Source: Sapria himalayana (lineage: Eukaryota > Streptophyta > Magnoliopsida > Malpighiales > Rafflesiaceae). Taken from it: a DNA stretch of 64,000 nt. Each line of letters opens with the position of its first letter. Within the stretch, counting starts at the first letter, position 1. The position numbers were made by a program, and so were the translations under genes. Location: contig JAREIK010002955.1 in assembly GCA_029783825.1 (NCBI GenBank), forward strand, positions 568,566 to 632,565, in the 5' to 3' direction. Positions 1 through 13,254 of the stretch are shown piece after piece. The notes below the pieces were generated by a model. It searched no databases. It was given only the letters and a program-made list of their open reading frames with translations, and was not told the DNA's origin.

Positions 1-954
1 AAATCATAATATCTGGCTAGAAAATCAGTTTTGACATCCCGCTCTTGAGGGGATAGATTTTAAATTTTGGATAGATTTTGTATAAGTGACAGCTATTAAT
101 TTTGTATGCATAGTTCTTTTTAGAATTTCAGGTAACAAAGAAAGAAGTAGCCCGGGGTAAAGTTGCTGTATCAGTTCATGCTATAGGGAGTTTGTAGAAT
201 TTGAGTCTGTTTTTAGTACTTTTAAATTCTGGATAGATTTTGTGTTACTTTTCAATTCTGTAAGGAGTTTGCATAATTTAGTTTTTGGGAGTCTGTAAGT
301 CATGGTTGGTCTGTTGTGTCATAAGTACGTATGGACAAGGGAAGATCACAAAGCAAAAAGTATGGAGGAAAGTAGAGCAAAGACAGCATCTAAGCATCAT
401 AAGCAAGGAAGAAAAAAAAAGGCTTTATTGTCATTTATTCTTTCGGATTATGTAGGGAAGGGCGGGTTAATGGGAATTAAATTATGCGGATGATGCACTT
501 GATTTTTGCAGGGCAGAGAATTTTTGCAGGTTAAGGGACACATAAAAATCTGCGACTGCGCACCCCGGAAAATACTTCACAAATGTGCTTAAAGATTTAT
601 CAAGGGAGAATGAGTTTTGATTGTACAAGATAGCTAAAGAGTGCAAGCTGGGATACATTGAGGAGGTCGTTGAGCTATTTAAATAAGAAGATTCAAAAGA
701 TATAGAATGGAAGAAATTTCAGAATGCTTAGAAAGATACAAGATAAAGAATGCTCATAGATAGGACAAAATTGGAAGAGGCAATAACAAGTATTATACTT
801 ACTTTAAAGCTGTCTATAAATGAGTTTGATGTAAAATGTAGTTTAATTTATTTCTGTTTTTTAAAAATGGGTGTAAGAGGGATAAGGGTAGATGTTAGAT
901 TGTATAAATGATATATTTCCACCAAAAGAGAGGGTTATAATTAATAAACAAAAA
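1..954. other. Unassigned AT-rich sequence, no gene seen
   Basis: No conserved domain, splice-bounded exon or terminal repeat was recognised. The motif GGATAGATTTTGT occurs twice (near 68 and 231), each after a TTTTAAATT-like lead-in, so the first 300 bases contain an imperfect duplication. A 63-codon frame at 302-493 has low-complexity Lys-rich content, resembles nothing known to me and is probably chance. The stretch may be the decayed flank of the transposon that follows. Confidence 0.4.
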
Positions 955-1020
955 TTTATAAAAAAAAAGATAAATAGATAGACATATAATAAGATAGACA
1001 GAAACTTATACTGATAGATA
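955..1020 (+). repeat. Short GATA-type microsatellite remnant
   Basis: About 65 bases of GATA/GACA units in the same purine-rich orientation as the large arrays further along. They end at the left terminus of the CACTA-like sequence at 1021. This may be a displaced piece of the same array. Confidence 0.5.
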
Positions 1021-1678
1021 TACTACTAAAAATCACCATATTACCGACCAAATATTTGGTGTGTAATTCGGTATTTCTTGGTCGGTAAACCAATTAGCGA
1101 CCATTTACCGACCAAAATAATTAGTCACAATTTTGCTCGTCGCTAAATTTTTTACCTACGAAAAAACTATCGGTAAATTATCGACCAATTACCGATCCTC
1201 TACCGACAATAATTTACTGACTAAATTCCGATAATTTACCGACCTAATAAATAATGTCGGTACATGCTCTCAAATTATCGATAATTAACAACCATTTACA
1301 GATCAATCACTGACAAACAATTACCGACTATATTCCGACCATTTTCCGACCAAAAGAATTAGATCAGTAAATGGTCTCAAAATGGTCGTTAATTACCGAC
1401 CATTTAGAGACCATTACCGAAAAATAATTTCAAACAAAATTCCAACCACTTTCGGACCAAAATAATTTGGTCACTAAATGATCATAAAACAGTCGATAAA
1501 AGCCTAAATTATTGCGATAAAAAAGCGACCAAAATCTTTTAAAATCATTGCTTAGTAATTGATCTCCAAAAGGATTACCGACTATTTGGTGACCTTTTAC
1601 TGACCATCGATAATTAAAAATTTTGGTCAGTTTGGTTGCAATTCGGTCGGTAATTACCAACCAATTTTTTTAGTAGTA
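1021..1678. mobile_element. CACTA-like terminal segment or small non-autonomous element, ACCGACC subfamily
   Basis: The left edge reads TACTACTAAAAA and the right edge TTTTTTTAGTAGTA, a perfect inverted repeat over the outer 12 bases. The space between is packed with short copies of ACCGACCA / TTGGTCGGTAA in both orientations, the subterminal-repeat architecture typical of plant CACTA elements (usual end CACTACTAAAAA). The bases beside the ends are ATA on the left and ATT on the right, so a 3-bp target duplication is only 2/3 conserved. It has no coding capacity. It is either a 658-bp non-autonomous element or the 3' terminal block of the minus-strand CACTA coding unit next to it; the inverted ends favour the first. 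Confidence 0.65.
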
Positions 1679-1949
1679 ATTCTATAGCTGCTATAGAAAC
1701 TAAAATAAAATACACAATAAAAACCATTTTGCTTCAAGTTATGATTCAGTTCCTGCAGAAACATTTAAAGATAAAACAACAAAATAAAAATCCAAATAAC
1801 TTAAGCAAACAACTATATATACTGCATTTATATATTAAAAATAGTAAGAAAAAATAAAAAAATAAAATCCAAAATAAAAGTTTAAGGAATTGAAAAAAAA
1901 TGTGTAATACTTTCAATCATCGAACCCAGTTTCATAATCATTATGTTGT

Positions 1950-3780
1950 GATGTTTCTGGTCCATTTGGTGAGATGTCGAGTACTAGAGTAGAGATATCT
2001 ACTGTTGCTAGTCATGATGTGGTTGCTGCATGTACTGTAGTAGGTGATGAAGTAAAAGATGTAGCTGGATCATTATGCCGAACAATCCGAGGTAAATAAT
2101 CAGGGTTGAACTATAGTCCTCCCTCCTGAAACTTTTTTGTAAATCACTAAAAATGCACATGCAACTTATCCTTATCATCCTCATAGTTGATCATGCGTCA
2201 CTCAGTATCTTCCAACTGAAACTGTATCAAATTACGCATCTCATCCGTAAATTCCTCCATCTTCGAGACCAAATTCGAAATTAGTCCTGAAAATTCAGCT
2301 TCATTGTCTGGTCATCTATGCGAGTAGAATGATGATCTCGACGAACCAACACAATAGACGGACATCATCTTTTTGCCATCAAAAGCCACATACGAAAACT
2401 GATTCGCATCAACTGGTGGAGCTGGTGAATGAGAACTACTTACTGCACCTTCACATGAACCTGAAGTAAACTGGGAATACTCTTGAATCATAGCAACTAA
2501 CAATTCCTCATAATCTCGCCTAATAAAAATGTACGGAAAAGTATTTCAATTTATATTCAAACTAAAAAAATTGATTTTTTTTATTTAAACTTACATTTGC
2601 TGCATGAGATCTTTGATTAATAAAAGTCTAATCATCATGAGCCTTTGTATGTGTGTGTGTGTGGGTATGTCTGAATAAGCAAGGAGCACTGGGCTTCTTA
2701 CCCTCCTTGTGTGTCTATAATTACACACAATCCATACGTTAATTATATTGAAAAAAAAATTGTATGAGAAATGAAATTTTGGCATAATTGAACACAATTA
2801 ACAATGTAAAAAACATAAAAAGTATAAATTAGAAATAATACTAATACTCATTCATGCTCATGCATAAAGCGAGATCCACAAGTGTGTATACCACTACCCT
2901 CCCGAGTGTGCTTTGAGCGAGGATTGCCGCTCTATTTATCACACCTCTTCCTATAATCCAAATCTTCCCATCTGCTCTGCCACTCCATGAAAACATGATC
3001 CAGGACACTCGAATCTTTTTCTTTTTTCTTTAGCCATTTATCTTTGATCTCATACACGGTGTCTTTATACTGACTGGAAGCATGTTAGTAGAACATACTT
3101 TTGACCGAACCATTTGGCTGTGTCCACCTATAAACTTTCTGCATTTATAAATAAATAATTTTTAATCAGTGAACAAATGAATAAATAAAAGATGTAAAAA
3201 TTTTTAGGTAGTAATATTTACCTTAAATTCTTTTCAAATCATCAATTAGTCTCTATGTGTGAGTGACTTCCAATTATGTCCATTATTTTTAAAGGACTTC
3301 CTGAAAATTATCCTCAGAACTCTATAAATAGAACCAGATGGCTCTAACTTCATCCTGTAACAAAAAAATTTTTAGCAAGTGTGAAATAAATTAATAAATT
3401 GATAAATCATTTGTTGAGTTTTATATCTTATGAATTATCAATTATCAGATCAAAATGAGCAATTGGAAAAGTCTCGTCTGTAGGGTGCTCTATGAAGACT
3501 CTCCAACATCTTCACCCTCTACTTCCTCTCCCTCCCACGTCTCTTGATCATTCAACAAAATCTCAAGAATATTATGTAGATCATTCACCTGATGCATTAC
3601 ATTTACAACTATCTCTGTCTAATCTGGTGTCTCATCCACCCATGACCCCCTACCTATTTTGGGCATACCCGAGGCCGTGCTGCCTATACCATAACTCATA
3701 CTACCTTGCAACGTGTGGCCTCAACCTCATCCACGTGCCATACCTGTAAACATACATAAGGCAATGAAAATAAACAAAAT
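1950..3780 (-). pseudogene. CACTA second protein (TNPA-like, Transposase_24 type), decayed
   Basis: Lies just downstream, in the minus direction, of the TNP2-type transposase, where CACTA elements carry their second gene. The 2850-3150 part reads on the minus strand as a piece rich in W, K and Y followed by an EWQSRWEDLD-like stretch, which fits the Transposase_24 (plant En/Spm) pattern with W..Y...W...E and a basic NR/RSK run. A TYPHTHTYK-like piece near 2650 corresponds to the FE.TH.....FVD segment, and a Ser/Pro-rich piece (2312-2503) to the C-terminal linker. Stop codons and frameshifts interrupt every exon. In the family this protein binds the subterminal repeats; this copy cannot encode one. 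Exon limits are approximate, and assignment rests on order plus weak motif matches. Confidence 0.55.
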
Positions 3781-3829
3781 GAATAACAATTAAAATAACA
3801 TAAAACTCATTGCCTACTCATTCTCATCA

Positions 3830-6800
3830 GAATCATCCAAATCTGGTTTGTCTTCTTCTTCAAATGTAGTAACATCATTTTCAAACTCTTCTTCATCACT
3901 CGTTCTTTCCTCATAATCAATTAAAATTTCAACAACATATACTTCCCCACTTGTATCCTACTCAGAAGTTGCGAATAAAAGGATGTCTTCGTGCCCCACG
4001 ATAGCTTCGATTATAACATAATTTGTCATCATTTTGAAAAGCTAGTTCTATGAAATTAGTTCTTGGTGATGCGGGGATGTCAATTTGAGCCCTTGCTTTT
4101 ATCTTGCACATAGCTTTCCAATCCTTTCTAGGACTGGTCTGACCTAGATATTCACAATAATAAACTTGTGATGCTTGTACTACTAATACAAAAGGTTCAT
4201 ACTTGTTGAATCATTTTTTATCATGCACATCAACAAGTTAATATCAAGGATGGACAACACTACTAATATGTGGTGTTGGATCGAATCATTCACATTTGAA
4301 TAACATAGTCTTTTAACTTGGAAAGCTTCAAATTCTAACTCGATCACTTCGATCAATGCCCAGTAATAGTCATATTTAGTTTCATTGTATATGGATCCTT
4401 TAATGCATAATTTTGTATTTTCTGTTGCATAGTAGCTACCATACGGTTTATTGTAAAATTTAAAACTATTTACACGGTAACCATTGTAAGTTTTAACCTC
4501 TCTTAGGGGACCTCATGGTATACTTCGAAAATAATGATTGAAAATTTTATTTGCACACTTATGAACCTGTAATCAAAATTAAGTAGATTATTTGGATTAT
4601 AATTATAAATTTTTATTAGAACAATACAACTATTCTGTGATTTTTATAATAAGTAAACATATGTATTTTTCAAAAAATGAAAAATTTTCTTTCTCCGTCA
4701 TGCCATTGATTGCTTATTCATTCATGTTTGGAAACTATTTATGTTTTTCTGTAACAAAATCACTAAAAAAAGAAATTAAAAATTATTGATATATTGATAG
4801 GAAATAGTAAATTATAATACATAATAGATATCATTTGGCTATTAGGAAATACTTATTCAATGAATGGTTAAACCTCTAGTCAATTCATTAGGACATATAG
4901 ATGAGCTGTAGTATATTCATAGTCTGATAAAATACCTTTTTCCTTTAGCATCAATTGCTTTACCCGGAGACTTAAAAATTTTAAACATATCATTATCCAC
5001 ATTGTCATAAAGATAAACCTTATTCTGCTTTTCCTTAAGTGGAAGAGTTGGATCTCCTTCTTTGAAATAGAATGATGGGAATTTTGCAGCCTCATCCATA
5101 ATCAAACCTATTGAAATAGAACCCTGAACCTGATCATTATTCATGATTGCATACTTTATTTTTATTAAGTATCTACAAAAAGATTATTGAAATTTACAAG
5201 ACATTTTTGTGCATATATAAATATATACATAGGAAAAGAATTGGTTTAGTGAAGTAATATTAAATTTCTAGAGGATACATCCAATGATAATAGATAAGAC
5301 TATCAATCCTAGCTTCGTAAGGCAAGTGCACTGGAAGATATTTCATTGAGTCAAACAAACTAGTGGGAATTATTTCCTCAAGATTGAATAAGATAACTAG
5401 AATTTGTTCATCCTGATTCTTCAACTCCTCATCAGTCAATGAAGAAGAAGTTAGTTGCTTGAAGAATTAAGAAATCTCACTTATCGGCTCCCATATTATA
5501 TTAGGTAGGAATTCTCAAAGAGCAATTGGTAACAACCTTAGCATAAATACGTGACAATCATGACTTTTCATCCCAACCATCTTAAGTTTGTTCGCATCCA
5601 CACATCTCCCCATATTAGAAACATACCCATCTTGAAATCTAAGTTTTTTTACTCACTCCAACACAACTTTCTTCTATGATTTATTCAGAAAAAATGGCAC
5701 ATCATGGTATTAATTATGGCAAGATATTTTGCAAATTGAGGACGGTGACAATATTTATTCAACTTATCTCTTGACTTGTAAGTGTTCTTAGTATTCTCTG
5801 GAATGTTAAACACTATATTGAAAATATTGTCAAACACATTCTTCTCGATATGTATAACATAAAGATTACGCCTGAGCAAGTGTTTATACCAATAGGAAAA
5901 ATCCTAAAAAATACTTCTCTTTTTCCACCCACAAGTCTTAGATATAGCTGCATTCACAACCCCAGCATCAACTTCTATCACCTTCCTCAACCCTCTGTTA
6001 TTCAATTCCTATAGAAATCAACCCCAGATCTAACCCCCAGGAATTGTTTAGTAACCTTTCTATTCTTTACGAAGTCTTTGGTGTTACATCGATACAGATG
6101 ATTAATGGGCAAAAACTTCTGATGGGTGTCGAACCATGACTATTTTTCACTCTTAATTAATCTAAAGCTTCAGAATCTTTCATACAATATAGACATGCCA
6201 ACATACCAGTTGTACTCTACCCAGATATCATAGAATATGCTGGAAATTCATTTATGGTCCACATGAGGACAGAGTGTAATCGAAAATTTTCTCGTTTAGA
6301 AATATCATAAGTTTGAACCCCAACAACCCAAAGACTTTTCAACTCCTTAATCAATTGCTGCAAGAAAAGATCTATCTTCTCCTTTAGATTCAAAGGCTCC
6401 GGCACTAACACAGTCAAAAATATAAATTCCTCCTTCATACATAAGTCTGGAGGCAAATTATACAAGGTCAGTCACCACCACAGGCCACAAAGAATATTAC
6501 TGTCTAGATTGACCAAATGGAAAAAAAAATCAGCAAATAAACCTAGCCTAATATTTCGTACTTCTTAAGAAAAATCAGGAAAACATTCATCAAAATATTT
6601 CTAAGTAGGGGCATCAGAAGGGTGACACATCTTACTGTCTTCCATATGATGCTTTGAAAGCTACCTCATTTCATTAGCTATAGCGGTTGATGCATACAAT
6701 CTCTACAACCTTGGTGTTAATGGAAAATAGTGCATCTTGTTATATGGTACCTTCAACTTATGTATATACATTCTATTTCTAGAACCCATAACCTTTTTCT

Positions 6801-7537
6801 TGTACCAAGCATGCCCACATATTTTACAACTGTTAAGGACACTGTCATCAACCCAGTATATCATACCATTGTTCACACATCAATGAATGACCTGTACGAG
6901 TAATCACAAGCCTCTAACTAACTTCTTCGTGCTGTAGCAATCCATTGGCATCAGATTATATTTTGGCAATAATTCTTGAATGAATTTATATATATCATCA
7001 AACCATGCCTACAAACACCTATGTTTGCACTTTTTTTCTAACATCCTCACGACTTTGAGTATGCTTAGAATTTCCCTCATATACAGGTTTGTCTCCTGCT
7101 CGAATCATGACATAGAAATTCCTTGCCTCGGCATTGGGGTCCTAATTTTAGTTGAATTTAGGGCCCAACATCAAAAACCATTTTAATGTAGTGTGATTAA
7201 TATTATCCGAGAGCATCTGATTCGTTTCACTTACTGACATCCGTACTGAACTTTAACACCTCTGGTTGACTTGCTTCTCACCATGGTATATTCAAACATA
7301 GTAATCTGCAACAAAACCATTTCTATACAAATGCATCTTCACAGTCTCAACATTCTAAAATTTTTTATTCTGACATTTAACTAAAGTACAAGGATACCTT
7401 ATTTCTATACCACTATTCACACACTCAGGATGCCTCAGAGCAAACTCAACATATTCATCAACTTTATCCCCCCATTCATTAGAGAACATTCCATTTACTA
7501 TTCAACCATTGTACATCAATTCACGATCGACTTCCAT
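3830..7537 (-). pseudogene. CACTA TNP2-type transposase, decayed full-length copy
   Basis: All domains of a plant CACTA transposase appear in order on the minus strand. The ATG at 7537 opens a Transpos_assoc region (MEVDRELMYNG..., then IRYPC..VKCQN and IYHGEKQ) at about 7270-7537. The Transposase_21 core runs from about 7000 to 5650: YFPLTPRL near 6720, EVRNIRLGLFADF near 6560, YNLPPDLCMKEEFIFLT at 6465, YDISKRENFRLHSVLMWTI near 6290, and HIEKNVFDNIFN near 5850. DUF4218-like sequence (SMKYLPVHLPYEARID) is near 5330, VQGSISIGLIMDEAAKF at 5130-5070, and a DUF4216-like part (VEYE-like, YEPFVLVVQASQVYY) at 4600-4080. An acidic tail ends near 3830. Many in-frame stops and frameshifts make it non-functional. 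The enzyme would cut and rejoin CACTA ends. Its 5' flank is the satellite at 7560. Confidence 0.9.
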
Positions 7538-7559
7538 ACTAGTTAAAAAAATCATTTTA

Positions 7560-9530
7560 TTTAACAAAATAATTGTCACTAATTATAGGTATATATAATT
7601 ATATAGACATTTATTTAGATATACAAATATTTATATATAGTAATACACATATAATTTAAAAAAATGTTGTATGTTTTTATACATGTAATTATAAATATTG
7701 TTACATTTGATTATACATATACTTACACATATAGTTAAATGTATATTTATACATGTAGGTTTATATATTTTTTATATTAATTTTATATATTTATACATAT
7801 AGTTATGTATAGGTATAGATATAGTAAAATAATTTTTTATATACTACAATATACAAATATATATTAAATATAAGATGTAAATTTAATATTAAAATATAAT
7901 TATGCATAAAAAGTTATACACATAGTAAGATTCAATTATTTATAATTATATATTATTTTACATATAAATATATAGTTATAAATAGTTATATATAGATATA
8001 TTAGTACAAGTAATTATCAATGGTTATACATAAATATAAACAATGTTATAAAAAAATATTTTTCTTTAATTATATTAATATATAAATGTATATACAGTTA
8101 AAAATATAGTTATATATAATTATATAGACATTTATTTAGTTATACAAATATTTATATATAGTTATACACATATCGTTTAACATAATCTTGTATGTAGTTA
8201 TACATGTAATTAAAAATATTGTTACATGTAATTATACAAATAGTTACACATATAGTTAAACATATAGTTATACATGTAGGTTTATATATTTGTTAATTTA
8301 ATTTTTTATATTTATACTTATAGTTATGTATATGTATAGATATAGTAAAAACTTTTTTATATACTACAATATACAATATATATTATATATAAGATGTAAA
8401 TTTAATATTAAAATATAATTATGCATAAAACTTTTAAAGTTATACACATAGTAAGATACAATTATTTATAGTTATATATTATTTTACATATAATATATAT
8501 AGTTATAAATAGTTATATATAATAAAACATATAGTTATATATTGATATATTAGTACAAGTAGTTATCAGTGGTTATATAAATATAAACAACATTATAAAA
8601 AAATATTTTGCTTTAATTATATTAATACATAAATGTATATATAGTTACAAATATAGTTATATATAATTATATAGACATTTATTTAGTTATACAAATATTT
8701 ATATATAGTTATACACATATAGTTTAACAAAATCTTGTATGTAGTTATACATTTAATTATAAATATTGTTACATTTGATTATACATATAGTTACAAATAT
8801 AGTTAAACATATATTTATACATGTAGGTTTATATATTGTTCATTTAAATATATATATTTATACATATAGTTATGTATAGATATAGATATAGTAAAATACT
8901 TTTTTTATATACTACTATATACAAATATATATTAAATATAAGCTTTAAATTTAATATTTAAATATTATTATGCATAAAACTTTTAAATTATACAGATAGT
9001 AATATACAATTATTTATAGTTATAAATTATTTTACATATAATATAGATAGTTATATAATTAAATAAATAGTTATATATAAATATATTTATACAAGTAGTG
9101 ATAAGTAGTTATACATAAATATATACAACCTTATAAACAAATATTTTTATTTAATTATATGAATACATATATGTATATATAGTTACAAATATAGTTATAT
9201 TTAATTATATAGAGTGTTACATATTTTTATAAATATTTTAATATAGTTATACACATAATTATAAATATATATGTATTTTAGGATATAATTATATATAACA
9301 TTTATAAAGGTATAAATTTAGTAAAATATAATTATATATAGTTATATATTAGTATACATATAGTATATATTTTATTTGAAATATAGTTATATCGAATTAT
9401 ACATATAATTATATATTATTATATAGTTAAAATTTAGTTATATAAAGGTATAAATATAGTTATAAAAGTAGTTAACATTATTATAAATATAGTTAACTAT
9501 ATATATATATATATGTATATATATAGTTAG
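7560..9530 (-). repeat. AT-rich satellite, about 540-bp period, three-plus units
   Basis: The phrase ATAGTTATGTATA followed by a TATAGATATAGTAAAA-type run recurs at about 7800, 8320 and 8868, giving periods near 520-550 bases. Other phrases recur at the same spacing (ATACATGTAGGTTTATATATT; ATTATATAGACATTTATTTAG). The units are the reverse complement of those at 35.5-39.0 and 46.9-47.8 kb. Here, as in the inner element, the satellite lies just upstream of a CACTA transposase start. No coding potential. Confidence 0.85.
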
Positions 9531-9540
9531 ATATATAATT

Positions 9541-10831
9541 AGATTGGAAAATAAATAGATTGGAAAATAGATAGATACACATATAAACCTATAGAAAGAT
9601 AGATAGATGAGCTGATAGATAGAAACATAGTTAGATAATTAGAAAGAGAGGTAGATAGACATATAGATAGATAGATAAATATTTAGATAGATAGATAGAT
9701 AGACAAATTGAAAAATATATAGAAAGAAAGATAGACAAATCGATAGATAGATAGGCAAATAGATAGATAGATAGATAAAGAGATAGGCAAATAGATAGAT
9801 AGAGAGATAGGCAAATAGATAGATAGATTGCTAGATAAATAGGTAGATAGGTAGATAGATAGACAGATGGACAAATAGATAGATATATAGTTAGATATAT
9901 AATTAGATAGATAAATAAATAGATTGGCAGATAAACAGAAACACATATAAACATATAGATTGATTGATTGATAAATAGATAGAAACATAGTTAGATATTT
10001 AGATAGATAGGTAGATAGGCAAACAGATAGACAGAAAGATAGATAAATATATAGATAGATAGATATATAGATAGATAAATAAAAATATTGACAAATAGAT
10101 AGATAGACAGAAAGAAAGAGAGAAATATTGATAGATAGATAGATACAAAGACATATAGATAGATTGATTTCTACATAAATAGATAGATAGATAGATAAAG
10201 AGATAGATAGATATATAGACAGATAGTTTGATAGATAGATAGATGATAGATAGACATAAATATTGATAGATAGCTAGATAGATAGATATATATATATATA
10301 TATATTTATTGATAAAAAGATAGGCAGATATAGTGATAAACAATTTGACAAATAGATAGATAGATAGAAATATTTATAGTTTGATTTACAGATAAATAGA
10401 TAGATAGATAGATAAATAGTTAGACAAACAGATGGATAGATAGATAGACATATAAAAGGTATATAGATAGGCATATAAAAAGGTATATAGATAGGCAAAT
10501 AGACATATTGACTTATATAGAGATGAATAGACAAAAATATAAACTATTAAATATATATATATATATATATATAGGTTTACAAATAGATAGATATAGATAG
10601 ACAGTTAGATTGATATACAGATAGATAGATGGACCCATAGATAGATAGACTGATAGATAGATAGATAATTATATGAATAAATAGATAGATAGATAGAGAG
10701 ATAAAAAAATAGATAAATATAAAGATAGACAAATAGATAGATAGATAGATAGATTGGTAGATAGATTGATAGATATACAAATAGATAGATAGTTAGATAG
10801 ATAAAAAGATAGATAAAAAGATAGAAATATA
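9541..10831 (+). repeat. GATA/GACA microsatellite array, segment 1
   Basis: Degenerate tetranucleotide array with GATA dominant, GACA common and GATT/AAATA variants, all on the + strand. It passes from the AT satellite on the left through a short TA-rich transition and is cut on the right by a CACTA 5' end at 10832. Open frames on the minus strand are only translations of TATC/TGTC units into Tyr-Leu-Ser-Ile strings. Confidence 0.97.
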
Positions 10832-10839
10832 CACTCCAA

Positions 10840-11990
10840 AAAATATTGATTTAGCTAGGGAATTTTATCTAGGGATCAATACCTAGCTAAATTGCGAGAG
10901 ATTAGCTAGGAATTATCAAGAGATTTTTGTTTTTTCATTAAAATAAAAATTTGCAACGAATTAGCAATAGATTAGAGATGGATTAGTGATGGAATAATTT
11001 TCTAAATTCAGCATCAGAAAAAAGTGGGGAATTTAGTAATGGATTAGCAACGGAATATTTTTCGTAAATTCCACTCAAGAAAAGTGAGAAATATAGCGAT
11101 GGAATTAGTGATGAAATTTCCCTAGCTAATAAAATCTGGAATTTAGTGACAGATTTAGTGATATAAATTCTCTAACTAATTAAATATGGAATTTAGTGAT
11201 AGATTTAGTAATAGAATTTTCCTTCCTAATAAAATCTGGATTTTAGCGATGGATTTAGCGATGAAATTTTCCTAGATAATAAAATCTGGAATTTAGCGAT
11301 GGATTTAGCAATTGAATTTCCCTACCTAATAAAATTCTTAATTTAGTGACGGATTTAAGGTTAGAATTTCCCTATCTAATAAAATCTGGAAATTAGCGTT
11401 GAATTTAGCAATGAAATTTCCCTAGCTAATAAAATCTGAAAATTAGCGATGGATTTAATGATGGAAATTTCCTAACTAATGAAATCTAGAAATTAGCGAT
11501 AGATTTAGCGACAGAATTTCCCTAGCTATTAAAATCTAGAATTTAGTTATGTATTTAGCGATAGAATTTTTCTAGCTAATTACATCCATAATATATCGAC
11601 AGATTTCATCTACGGAGTTCCCTAGCTACTTGCACACTTAACATAGTGACACCTTTTAGTGACGTAATTTCCCTAGCTAATTACAACCCAAAAATATAGC
11701 TACAGGATTTAGCGATGAAATTTCCCTTTCTAATTACATACTTAATATAGAGATGGATTTTATCGACGGAACTTCCCTAGCCAATTACTTTCTGAATATA
11801 GTGACTGATTTTAGTGATGTAACTTCACTAACTAATAAAATCTAAATTATATCGATGGATTTAGCAAGGGACTTCTCTAGCTAATTAAATCCGAAATATA
11901 CTGACAGATTTAGTGACTGATCTTCTCTAGCTAATTAAATCCAAAACATAGCGATGAAATTTTCCTAGCCAATATTTAATTATTTAATTT
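10840..11990 (+). repeat. CACTA subterminal repeat array
   Basis: Roughly 20-25 tandem, diverged units of about 45-60 bases built from ATTTAGCGATGGATTTAGC and ATTTCCCTAGCTAATAAAAT. In CACTA elements such repeats next to the ends are binding sites for the TNPA-type protein. The same unit forms 42080-43130 and, in fewer copies, the other family ends in this window. Confidence 0.85.
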
Positions 11991-12045
11991 TTTGTAATTT
12001 ATTATTAGTCTTAATATTTTATTTAATTTTGTTTATTAAATTATG

Positions 12046-12105
12046 TTAATGGTCTATAGATGAGCGATCCTTGAGAGTTACATTCTCCTCATAAAATCAT
12101 AAAAA
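12046..12105 (+). other. Conserved internal block next to the 5' subterminal array
   Basis: TTAATGGTCTATAGATGAGC and the following GATCCTTGAG / CTCCTCATAAAATCATA. The same block, same order and same position relative to the 5' end, occurs at 33301-33360 and 43162-43222 on + and at 28350-28401 on -. It is much better conserved than the AT-rich DNA around it and marks the 5' side of each element. Its role is unknown. Confidence 0.7.
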
Positions 12106-13254
12106 TGATATTATAAATAAATAATTTTAAAAAATATAAAAATACAAAAAATTAAATTAATAAAGACTAACATATCTATTTTTATGATGTATTAATTTTT
12201 TAAAAAATTATACATAAAATTTTTTCTAAAATTTATAATTAAGAAACATAAAAATTTGTATTAAAGTAATATTAAATAATTAATTCAATAAGTATAATAA
12301 TTTATTTCGATATTTTAAAAATTAAATCAACATACTTTAAAATTTCTACTAATATAAATGTAAATTAATTCATTGTTTGATAAAATATAAAATATTTTCA
12401 AAAATATCTGAATTGACGAATAAACTAGTAAATATTATTATGATTATTAGTATAAAAAAATTTTATGATTATAGGAAACATTTAAAAAATATAATTAATA
12501 CAAAATTTGAAATCTTTGAAATATAATAAAAATATAAATTTTTTTATTAAAGTTAAAAGACAATAAATTAATATTTAAAAATAATTATATATATGTTTGC
12601 CGCTACTAAAATTTATAAGAATTAAATAATTAAGTAATTTTTGTTCTATTAGCTTTTAACATTCAGTCTTTATTAAAATAAGTTATATAACTTTTTTTAA
12701 TTATCTTATTACTTTAAGTAATTTTTTGAATTTTAAAAATTCTAATGGTATCAAATAATATGAAATTTTATTCATTTAAAATTATTACATATTATCTTCA
12801 TAAAAATTAATATGATGAATTCTTAAAAATTTATAACCATAAAATATAAATTTTTATATATTTTTTAACATATTTAAAACACTTATGAGTGTGACTAGAG
12901 GACAAATCATCTTTTCATGTATGCCTTATTATATGAAATTTATTAATTTTGTCGCTATTTGATATTTTTTTTATAAGGCTAAACATATATTTTATTAAAT
13001 TGTTTATATATTTATTATTTAATTAATATTATAATGAAAAATTGTAAGGTGTATATTTTAATTTATACCTTGCTACACGCACATTAATTTATTTGAAAAA
13101 ATTTTGATAGTAAATAAAATAAATGAGTCTTTTTGTATTATATATATATATACACACACTATATTATTTATTTAATGTTTTTATAATTAAAAATAAAAAT
13201 ATTTTGGAAATATATATAATTTGTTTATTTTGGAAATATATTTAATGTTTATTT
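12106..13254 (+). other. AT-rich internal CACTA sequence, no gene
   Basis: Non-coding. It matches 43223-44335 of the inner element along its length with scattered substitutions and small indels (for example TTCTTAAAAATTTATAACC is in both). No open frame or motif is supported. Confidence 0.7.

Noticed and set aside
1430..1660. 76-codon minus-strand frame within the CACTA-like segment
   Set aside because: It lies wholly in subterminal repeat sequence; the peptide is a translation of TTGGTCGGTAA-type units.
4880..5144. A possibly separate host gene (frame with KFPSFYFKEGDPTLPLKEK)
   Set aside because: It follows VQGSIS-GLIMDEAAKF, the equivalent of the transposase segment KVEGSICNAYLVEE at 51105, and lies between the DUF4218 and DUF4216 parts, so it is part of the CACTA transposase.
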